Notes under the pieces: model-generated
What the model was told of the DNA's origin: nothing
Database searches by the model: none
The model's input: only the letters and a program-made list of their open reading frames with translations
Position numbers and translations under genes: made by a program
Part shown: positions 36,201 through 42,827 of the stretch, piece by piece
Position numbering within the stretch: the stretch's first letter is position 1
Layout of the letters: every line of letters begins with the position of its first letter
Assembly (NCBI RefSeq): GCF_000974785.1
Contig: NZ_BBWV01000001.1
Coordinates: forward strand, 2,170,001 to 2,234,000
DNA length: 64,000 nucleotides
Direction of reading: 5' to 3'
From: Flavihumibacter petaseus NBRC 106054
GTDB taxonomy: Bacteria > Bacteroidota > Bacteroidia > Chitinophagales > Chitinophagaceae

Positions 36201-36553
36201 TCCAGGCTGAAACGCTGGCCTCTGCTATGTTTATAAATGACGGCAAAGGTGGTTTTTCGCGCCGGGAATTACCCGCAGGAGTACAGCTGGCCCCAGTGTT
36301 CAGCCTTGCTGAAATTCCTGGTGGAATGCTGGCTTCCGGCAATTTTTCGGGAACCATTCCCTATGAAGGAAAATATGATGCCCTGCTGCCTACGGGTATC
36401 GGCTTCGGAAACGATCAATATCCTGTGACCGGGCATTTACCACTTCCCTTCCGTGAAGTGCGTGATGCGCAATGGGTTAAGGGACAGGGCCGCAGATGGC
36501 TTGTTCTGGCGACGAATAACGGAAAGCTTTCTTTTTATACGGACAAACAATGA
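33269..36553 (+). CDS. VCBS/FG-GAP repeat lipoprotein with ASPIC/UnbV domain
   Basis: 1094 aa from MRHIQICLII (ATG 33269), with a lipobox ending VSC. About twelve calcium-binding-type repeats of the form DxNxDGxxD are visible (GDINNDGLPDIY, ADVNGDGKLDIY, FDFDHDGDLDCY, ADFNHDGWEDIY, GDINHDGQPDIV, ADLDGDGDLDMV, ADANGDGLEDIY, ADVDKDGDEDVF, ADLDKDGWPDLV, TDVNKDGYPDIV), predicting beta-propeller blades. Between the two propeller halves, about residues 510-590, is an ASPIC/UnbV domain (NPAGIGTKVWMFSGG, STSRGFQSGTEPVLHFG). Such proteins are frequent in Bacteroidota PULs and are probably surface binding or scaffold proteins; no enzymatic role is proven. Confidence 0.88.
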   Translation: MRHIQICLIIIGVTALVSCSGGRSGNLFEKVDASVTGISFQNNTPEQDGLNILYYLYFYNGGGVATGDINNDGLPDIYFTANQPGSNKLYLNKGDFKFEDITEKAGVAGTADWSSGVTMADVNGDGKLDIYVCASANHHGLKGHNELFLNNGNNTFSPVAAAYGLDFSGFGTQAAFFDFDHDGDLDCYLLNHSQKPHANIADTSYRHRFSAESGDRLMRNDLDATGKFTDVSAAAGIYQSALGYGLGIAIADFNHDGWEDIYVGNDFHENDYYYLNQGNGTFKESGAQHFGHYSRFSMGNDVGDINHDGQPDIVTVDMLPPDEKVLKTYGSDENPDTYQVKLTRNGYQDQYSRNCLQVNNGKGSSYSETGLISGISATDWSWSPLFADFNNDGNQDLFISSGIVKRPVDLDYIRFVSDLVLKMDQSKDMKEYDAEAIKHMPDGASHAYFFSGTGTLKFEDSTDTWGIPEKKGYFNGASYADLDGDGDLDMVVNCLQSPAVLLRNNASDRPGTNAIRIAFKGEGKNPAGIGTKVWMFSGGKMMYNQLSTSRGFQSGTEPVLHFGIGSAVTADSLLVVWPDLRFQVFRNVPATGGKPMLLKQVEAANGFEYDKYFPEELPLLQDATAEVNNSWKHKENLFYDQNRQYLIPHSLSALGPHMAVADANGDGLEDIYICGASGQPGQLLFQDKSGFGRSDSSDFAGARESEENDAVFFDADGDGFRDLLVVSGGNEFFNGDPKLSDHLYLNDGKGRFALTQGMMPALLTNKSCVKTADVDKDGDEDVFIGGLADAKTYGIPQSSFLLINDGKANFSPAPQAMIQLDSIGMVRAAAFADLDKDGWPDLVVTGEWMPIRIWMNRKGKFEPLTLPASTGLWQSILVTDVNKDGYPDIVGGNWGENCKLVAGKERPVKLFIKDFDRNGSIEQILTYREKGEDYTFLAKDELERALPVLKKAYLQYNEVAGKTVQYMFYDLFTGYRELQAETLASAMFINDGKGGFSRRELPAGVQLAPVFSLAEIPGGMLASGNFSGTIPYEGKYDALLPTGIGFGNDQYPVTGHLPLPFREVRDAQWVKGQGRRWLVLATNNGKLSFYTDKQ

Positions 36554-38007
36554 TGATGAATATGCGAAAGATTAATGCCCGGCTGCTGGCCATCGGAATG
36601 GTGCTGGCCGCCGTACAGTGTTCCAAGAAATCCAGTGGCGGAGATGGCGGAACACCTGAACCCCCTCCTGTTACGCCACCCGGTGTGGTGGAAGTGTGGT
36701 TGACCAAAGGCGATCAGTCAGTATTGCTGCAAAAGCAATCCAAGCTGCTGGCCTTTGATAACGGTGTGGCCAATGCAGCCAATATTGAAGTGGACAGTAC
36801 CTCAAAATTTCAGTCGGTTGACGGATTTGGTTATACCCTCACCGGCGGCAGTGCTCAGCTGATCAACCAGTTGCCGGTAGATAAAAAAAATAACCTGCTC
36901 CAGGAGTTGTTTGCCCGGGGAGATAATTCCATCGGTATAAGCTATCTCCGCATCAGCATCGGGGCCAGCGACCTGGATGATGCCGTGTTCAGTTACAATG
37001 ATCTTCCTGCGGGGCAAACCGATCCTTCCCAATCAAAATTCGACCTGGGCAGGGATAAGACCAACCTGATCCCGCTGTTAAAACAGATCCTGGCCATTAA
37101 TCCGAATATTAAAATCCTGGGGTCACCGTGGAGTCCGCCTGTCTGGATGAAGGATAATGGAAATTCTGTCGGTGGCAGCCTGATCCCGGCAATGTACAGT
37201 TCCTACGCCACCTATTTTGTAAAATATATTCAGGCCATGAAAGCTGAAGGTGTGCCGGTCGATGCGATCACCATTCAGAATGAACCACAGCACGGTGGTA
37301 ACAATCCCAGTATGGTCATGAGCGCAGTGCAACAGGCCGACTTCATCAAAAATCATCTCGGACCTGCCTTCGCAGCGGCAGCCCTTTCAACCAAGATCAT
37401 TATCTGGGACCACAATTGCAACAATCCTGATTATCCCAAGACCATACTTGCCGATCCCGATGCTGCAAAATATGTGAACGGTTCTGCGTTCCATCTTTAT
37501 GAAGGTGACATCAGCGCACTCAGCAATGTACACGACGCCTACCCCGACAAAGCTTTGTATTTTACCGAGCAATGGACGTCATCCGAAGGACAGTTTTCCG
37601 GCGACCTGGTATGGCATGTTAAAAATGTGATCATCGGATCTATGCGCAACTGGAGCCGCGTTGCCCTGGAATGGAATCTCGCCAATGATCCTTCCTTCGG
37701 TCCGCATACACCGGGAGGCTGCACGCAATGTAAAGGCGCTTTGACAATCTCCGGTGCCAACTTTACCAGGAATGTGAGTTATTATATCATTGCACATGCT
37801 GCCAAATTCATTCCTCCCGGCGCTGTCAGGATCAGTAGTACCACCACGGGAAACCTGCCTTCGGCCGCATTCTTACTGCCTGACGGCCGGAAAGTGCTGA
37901 TCGTTGCCAATGCCGGGAATGATGCTGTCGGTTTCAATATCAAATTCAAGGGGAAATCAGCATTCACGTCACTGGCCGTTGGATCAGTGGCAACATATAC
38001 CTGGTAA
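36550..38007 (+). CDS. GH30 family glucosidase (beta-1,6-glucanase/glucosylceramidase type)
   Basis: 485 aa lipoprotein (Cys at VQCSKKSSGG) with a Pro-rich linker. The GH30 barrel has ILGSPWSPPVWMKDN, acid/base Glu245 in TIQNEPQHGG and nucleophile Glu340 in YFTEQWTSSEGQF, and the GH30_3-like segment ALEWNLANDP ... GGCTQCKGALTI. Subfamily 3 enzymes characterised in Bacteroides act on beta-1,6-glucan. It overlaps the previous gene by 4 bases and the next by 1 base (TAATG), so it is part of a tightly coupled operon. Confidence 0.92.
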   Translation: MMMNMRKINARLLAIGMVLAAVQCSKKSSGGDGGTPEPPPVTPPGVVEVWLTKGDQSVLLQKQSKLLAFDNGVANAANIEVDSTSKFQSVDGFGYTLTGGSAQLINQLPVDKKNNLLQELFARGDNSIGISYLRISIGASDLDDAVFSYNDLPAGQTDPSQSKFDLGRDKTNLIPLLKQILAINPNIKILGSPWSPPVWMKDNGNSVGGSLIPAMYSSYATYFVKYIQAMKAEGVPVDAITIQNEPQHGGNNPSMVMSAVQQADFIKNHLGPAFAAAALSTKIIIWDHNCNNPDYPKTILADPDAAKYVNGSAFHLYEGDISALSNVHDAYPDKALYFTEQWTSSEGQFSGDLVWHVKNVIIGSMRNWSRVALEWNLANDPSFGPHTPGGCTQCKGALTISGANFTRNVSYYIIAHAAKFIPPGAVRISSTTTGNLPSAAFLLPDGRKVLIVANAGNDAVGFNIKFKGKSAFTSLAVGSVATYTW

Positions 38008-39674
38008 TGAAAAACCTGCTTGCGATAATTGGCATATGCTGTGCTGCAGCCTGCAGCAAGTCGGACAGTAATGAGCCTGATCCGCCGTTGCCACCTGCGT
38101 CCTTCAGCATGACTTCAATCACCATCGACAATACAGCCATGCGTGACAGCAGCTTTGGCGTAAAGCCGCTGCCGCAGATCGCTGCAGTGTTCAGTACTTC
38201 GGTGGATGAGGCAACTGTCGGAAAGGCGGTAAAATTGACCAATACAGCCAACCAGGAGCAGGCAGTGACCCTCGATCTTTCACCAGACGGAAAGACACTC
38301 ACCATACAACCCGCGGCATCGCTTACAGCGCTGTCGAAATACAAGTTGGGTATCAGCAACCAGCTTAAATCTGCTGCGGGTGGCAATTTCAGCAGTATCG
38401 TCAGCAAGATGTTGTTCACGGCAGTTGACCCCACACCCAAAATGCCGGCTATCAGCGATCAGGCATTACTGGATCGGTTGCAGCAGCAGACCTTCCGGTA
38501 TTTCTGGGAAGGTGCCCATCCGGTAAGTGGTCTTGCCCGTGAAAGAAGCAATTCGGGAGATGTGGTGACATCGGGCGGTTCGGGGTTTGGCATCATGGCT
38601 ATCCTGGCTGCCATCGACCGGGGTTTCATTACCCGGGCAGAGGGGTTGCAAAGACTCCAAACCATTACCGGGTTCCTGGCGGAAAAGGCTGTCCGTTATC
38701 ACGGTGCTTTTCCGCATTGGCTGAATGGTGCTACCGGTGCGACTGTTCCCTTCAGCGCGAAAGACAATGGTGCAGACCTGGTGGAGACCTCTTACCTGGT
38801 AATGGGCCTGTTGAGTGCCCGGCAGTATTTCGACCAGGCAGCTGCAGCAGAGGCTGACCTGCGCACGACCATCAATGCTTTATGCGACGCTGTGGACTGG
38901 AACTTTTTCAGGAAAGACAATGGTAATGTGCTGTACTGGCACTGGAGCCCCGATTATGCGTGGGAGATGAATATGCCAATAAGGGGCTGGAATGAATGCC
39001 TGATTACCTATGTGCTGGCAGCGGCTTCCCGTACGCATGCTATCCCGGCATCCGCTTATACTGAAGGATGGGCCCAGAATGGCAGCAACGGATTCGTCAA
39101 TGGCAAAAGTTTTTACGGTATTACCTTACCGCTTGGTCCGGATTATGGCGGACCGCTGTTCTTTTCACAATATTCTTTTCTGGGACTCGATCCCAACGGA
39201 CTTTCTGATGCCTGGGCTGCTTACGATGTGCAGAATGAGGCACATTCGCAGATCAATCAGCTATATTGTGACAATAATCCCCGCGGATACTATGGTTACA
39301 GTGATTCTGTATGGGGACTTACGGCAAGTGATATTCCCGGCGGGTATACTGCATCATCGCCGACCAATGATGTCGGCGTGATTGCGCCTACAGCTGCATT
39401 GTCTGCATTCCCGTATACACCAACCGCTTCTATGAAAGCGCTGAAATATTTTTATTATACTTTGGGAGATAAGATCTGGAAAGACTATGGGTTCGTTGAT
39501 GCCTTCCGGCTGCATGATCCCTGGTTTGCTGATAGTTTCCTGGCCATTGACCAGGGACCAATTATCATTATGGTGGAAAATTATCGTTCCGGCTTGTTGT
39601 GGCGGATGTTTACCAGTGCGCCTGAAGTGAAGGCCGGCCTGAAGAAACTGGGTTTCAACGCACCATATCTTTAA
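38007..39674 (+). CDS. PF10091 glucoamylase-family (GH144-like) lipoprotein with N-terminal Ig-like domain
   Basis: 555 aa. Lipobox AAACSKSD; residues 30-130 look like a Big_5 Ig-like domain (VFSTSVDEATVGKAVKLTNT); residues 145-550 form the alpha/alpha-barrel catalytic region (QQQTFRYFWEGAHPVSGLAR, VTSGGSGFGIMAI, YHGAFPHWLNGATG, VLYWHWSPDYAWEMNMPIRG, ECLITYVLAA, GPIIIMVENYRSGLLWRMF). This Pfam family includes GH144 endo-beta-1,2-glucanases such as the one from Chitinophaga pinensis. Its start shares one base with the stop of the GH30 gene. A beta-1,2-glucanase is the best guess, but beta-1,6-glucan systems also carry such genes. Confidence 0.88.
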   Translation: MKNLLAIIGICCAAACSKSDSNEPDPPLPPASFSMTSITIDNTAMRDSSFGVKPLPQIAAVFSTSVDEATVGKAVKLTNTANQEQAVTLDLSPDGKTLTIQPAASLTALSKYKLGISNQLKSAAGGNFSSIVSKMLFTAVDPTPKMPAISDQALLDRLQQQTFRYFWEGAHPVSGLARERSNSGDVVTSGGSGFGIMAILAAIDRGFITRAEGLQRLQTITGFLAEKAVRYHGAFPHWLNGATGATVPFSAKDNGADLVETSYLVMGLLSARQYFDQAAAAEADLRTTINALCDAVDWNFFRKDNGNVLYWHWSPDYAWEMNMPIRGWNECLITYVLAAASRTHAIPASAYTEGWAQNGSNGFVNGKSFYGITLPLGPDYGGPLFFSQYSFLGLDPNGLSDAWAAYDVQNEAHSQINQLYCDNNPRGYYGYSDSVWGLTASDIPGGYTASSPTNDVGVIAPTAALSAFPYTPTASMKALKYFYYTLGDKIWKDYGFVDAFRLHDPWFADSFLAIDQGPIIIMVENYRSGLLWRMFTSAPEVKAGLKKLGFNAPYL

Positions 39675-39699
39675 TAGCAGGTTACTGACAAGCTTGACC

Positions 39700-41121
39700 A
39701 TGAAAAAACGCCATCAATATTATGCGCTGCAGCTCGCAGGAGTTACCCTGATTTGCTGCCTGCTGGCTTACACACCTGTAAACGCCCAGGGTAAAAAGAA
39801 GCCGGTTGCTGCCACCACAGCCAAAGGTGCTTCACCTGCTTCGATACCTGTTGAACCTGCAGGAAAAGATCTCAATGATTCAGCATTACTGGACCTTGTG
39901 CAAAGGCAGACATTGCGCTATTTCTGGGATTTTGCCCACCCGGTATCGGGTATGGCACGCGAACGCAGTAACGTCGCCTTTAACTACGGCAGTGAGGTGG
40001 TTACTACGGGAGGAACAGGTTTTGGTGTGATGGCAATCATTGCCGGGGTAGATCGTAAATGGATCGCCCGTGATACGGCTGCGAAGATGCTGCTGAAGAT
40101 GGTCAACTTCCTGTTGAAGGCAGATGCCTATCACGGTGTATTTCCACACTGGCTCAATGGCGCCACCGGGAAAACCATTCCATTCAGCCGGAAAGATGAC
40201 GGTGCAGATCTCGTCGAATCATCTTTTTTGTTCCAGGGACTGCTTTGTGTAAGGCAGTATTTCGATGGCGATGATCCTGTTGAAAGGGAATTGCGCAACC
40301 GCATCAACTGGATGTGGAATGATATTGAATGGAACTGGTTCACCCGCGAAGGGCGCGATGTGCTCTACTGGCACTGGAGCCCCAATAATGGCTGGGCCAT
40401 GGATTTTGCCGTGCACGGTTTCAACGAATGCCTGATCATGTATGTACTGGCAGCGAGTGCAGGTGACCGTTATGGGGTTAGTCCCGCAGTATATCACCGG
40501 GGCTGGGCGGAAAGTAATTTTTTCAAAAACGGAAAGTCTTTCTATGATATCACCCTGCCGCTTGGCTTTGACTATGGTGGACCGTTGTTTTTTTCCCACT
40601 ATTCTTTCCTGGGATTAAATCCCCGTGGACTAAAAGACCGTTATGCTGATTATTGGGAACAGAACCGTAACCATACATTGATCAACAGGGAGCATTGTGT
40701 ACGCAATCCGAATAAATTCAAGGGATATGGAGCGGATTGCTGGGGACTGACAGCCAGTGATACCTACAATGGCTATGATGCGCATTCTCCCACCAATGAT
40801 AATGGTACGATTACCCCTACTGCAGCTTTATCGGCCTTTCCTTACACTCCCGAATACAGTATGCAGGCCTTGCGGCATTTTTACAAAGACCTGGGTACAC
40901 AGATCTGGAGCCCCTATGGTTTTGTGGATGCGTTCAATCAAAGCCAGCACTGGGTGGCACAAAGCCACCTGGCAATAGACCAGGGACCGATTGTGGTGAT
41001 GATCGAAAACTACCGCAGCGGACTGCTGTGGCGGCTCTTTATGAGTTGTCCGGAAGTGCAGCGGGGGCTGATGCGGCTCGACTTTGATTTCCCCGGACGG
41101 CCTGCAGCTCCGGGACGATAA
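39700..41121 (+). CDS. Second PF10091 glucoamylase-family (GH144-like) enzyme
   Basis: 473 aa from ATG 39700, with a signal peptide (LAGVTLICCLLAYTPVNAQ) of the type I kind rather than a lipobox, so it is probably periplasmic. The catalytic region repeats all motifs of the preceding protein (QRQTLRYFWDFAHPVSGMAR, VTTGGTGFGVMAI, YHGVFPHWLNGATG, VLYWHWSPNNGWAMDFAVHG, GPIVVMIENYRSGLLWRLF), clearly a paralogue, but without the Ig-like domain. A surface enzyme followed by a periplasmic one is the usual division of work in a PUL. 25 bases after the first paralogue. Confidence 0.88.
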   Translation: MKKRHQYYALQLAGVTLICCLLAYTPVNAQGKKKPVAATTAKGASPASIPVEPAGKDLNDSALLDLVQRQTLRYFWDFAHPVSGMARERSNVAFNYGSEVVTTGGTGFGVMAIIAGVDRKWIARDTAAKMLLKMVNFLLKADAYHGVFPHWLNGATGKTIPFSRKDDGADLVESSFLFQGLLCVRQYFDGDDPVERELRNRINWMWNDIEWNWFTREGRDVLYWHWSPNNGWAMDFAVHGFNECLIMYVLAASAGDRYGVSPAVYHRGWAESNFFKNGKSFYDITLPLGFDYGGPLFFSHYSFLGLNPRGLKDRYADYWEQNRNHTLINREHCVRNPNKFKGYGADCWGLTASDTYNGYDAHSPTNDNGTITPTAALSAFPYTPEYSMQALRHFYKDLGTQIWSPYGFVDAFNQSQHWVAQSHLAIDQGPIVVMIENYRSGLLWRLFMSCPEVQRGLMRLDFDFPGRPAAPGR

Positions 41122-41132
41122 AAACTACTACC

Positions 41133-42827
41133 ATGCGTTACGATGCGATTGTTATTGGAAGCGGAATAAGTGGCGGCTGGGCAGCAAAGGAACTTTGTGA
41201 AAAGGGACTGAAGACACTGGTGTTGGAAAGAGGCCGCAACATTGAGCACATCAAGGATTACCCGGGATATGCCAATGATCCCTGGGACTATACGCATCGC
41301 GGACAGCTATCCCGGGCTCAGCTGAAGGAAAATCCATTGATCAGTAAGGCAGCAGGATATGCAGAAGACACCGCGCATTTTTTCGTGAAGGATGCAGATC
41401 ATCCCTATGTGCAGGAAAAGCCTTTTGACTGGATCAGGGGATACCAGGTGGGCGGTAAATCGCTGACCTGGGGCCGGAGTTGCCAGCGATGGAGCGATTT
41501 CGAATTCAACGGCCCGAAAGAAAATGGTTATGCGGTTGACTGGCCCATACGTTACAAGGATATCGCACCCTGGTACAGCCATGTGGAGAAATTCAGTGGT
41601 ATCTGTGGCACGGCCGAAAATATACCTTCCATGCCCGACGGAGAGTTTCTTCCGGGTTATGAGTTCAATTGCGTGGAGCAACATCTCCGGGATTCCATTA
41701 AGAAGAATTTTAACCGGCATTATATCACCGGCCGTTGGGCGCATTTAAGTGAGCCAGCGCCCATTCACCGGGAACAGGGAAGGGGCCAATGCCAGAACCG
41801 GAATCTTTGTATGCGGGGCTGCCCTTTTGGTGGCTATTTCAGTTCCGTAACGGCAACGCTGCCCTGGGCAATAAAGACGGGCAACCTGACCATCAGGCCG
41901 TATTCAGTGGTACATTCTGTTTTGTATGACGAGAAAACAGGAAAAGCATCAGGAGTTCGGGTGATCGATGCTGTTAGCAAGGAAACGATCGATTTTGAAG
42001 CGCGGATCATTTTTGTGAATGCATCTGCGCTGAATACCAACCTGATCCTGCTGAATTCAACATCATCACGTTTTCCCAATGGCCTGGGCAATGATAGCGG
42101 CGTTTTGGGCAAGTACATCTGCTTTCACAATTACCGGGGAAGTATGGGTGGGATAATGCCTGGTTTTGAAGACAAGTACTACGAAGTGCGTAAGCCGGTG
42201 GAGTCTGTTATTCCTAATTTCAGGAACCTCGGAAAACAGGATACTGATTTTCTTGGTGGTTATGTCATTTTCAGTGGGGCAGGCCGAGGACGAGGCAGCG
42301 CTGCCATCCCGGGTCAGACGGAAGGGGATGAAGGAATAGGAGCGTCCCTGAAAAAATCGCTTTCAGAACCAGGCCCCTGGTGGGTGTATATGTATATGCA
42401 GGGGGAGACAATTCCGAAGGAGACCAATCATGTGCGCCTGCACGAGGAAAAGAAAGACCAGTGGGGAATCCCGCTGCTGGTAACTTCTGTGGGTTACGAT
42501 GATAATGACGACCGTATGGTCAAAGACTTTCTCGAGCAGGGAGAAGCGATGCTGAAAGCTGCCGGGGTAATCAATATCCGGACGCTCGATACGCATCAGC
42601 CGCCAGGCCTGGATATTCATGAAATGGGCGGTGTGCGGATGGGCCTTGATCCCAAAACTTCGATGCTGAATGCCTTCAACCAGGTGCATGGTTGTCCGAA
42701 TGTGTTTGTGACCGATGGCGCCTGCATGACAAGCACTGGTAACCAGAGCCCGTCAATACTGTATATGGCATTTACGGCGAGAGCAGTGGATCATGCCGTT
42801 AACGAAATGAAAAAGGGAGATTTATGA
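41133..42827 (+). CDS. GMC-family FAD oxidoreductase (glucoside dehydrogenase type)
   Basis: 564 aa, no signal peptide. Rossmann FAD motif at the very start (AIVIGSGISGGWAAKEL), VLERGRNIEHIKD, GGKSLTWGRSCQRWSD, a Cys-rich stretch (GRGQCQNRNLCMRGCPFGGY) as in gluconate/glucoside dehydrogenase large subunits, and the C-terminal catalytic region with HEMGGVRMG and NVFVTDGACMTSTGNQSPSI. Relatives oxidise sugars or glycosides at C3 and normally need a small subunit (gluconate 2-dehydrogenase subunit 3) that carries the Tat signal and passes electrons on. No such gene is adjacent; instead the stop overlaps by 4 bases with a DoxX-fusion gene. The physiological electron acceptor is therefore unclear. 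Confidence 0.88.
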   Translation: MRYDAIVIGSGISGGWAAKELCEKGLKTLVLERGRNIEHIKDYPGYANDPWDYTHRGQLSRAQLKENPLISKAAGYAEDTAHFFVKDADHPYVQEKPFDWIRGYQVGGKSLTWGRSCQRWSDFEFNGPKENGYAVDWPIRYKDIAPWYSHVEKFSGICGTAENIPSMPDGEFLPGYEFNCVEQHLRDSIKKNFNRHYITGRWAHLSEPAPIHREQGRGQCQNRNLCMRGCPFGGYFSSVTATLPWAIKTGNLTIRPYSVVHSVLYDEKTGKASGVRVIDAVSKETIDFEARIIFVNASALNTNLILLNSTSSRFPNGLGNDSGVLGKYICFHNYRGSMGGIMPGFEDKYYEVRKPVESVIPNFRNLGKQDTDFLGGYVIFSGAGRGRGSAAIPGQTEGDEGIGASLKKSLSEPGPWWVYMYMQGETIPKETNHVRLHEEKKDQWGIPLLVTSVGYDDNDDRMVKDFLEQGEAMLKAAGVINIRTLDTHQPPGLDIHEMGGVRMGLDPKTSMLNAFNQVHGCPNVFVTDGACMTSTGNQSPSILYMAFTARAVDHAVNEMKKGDL

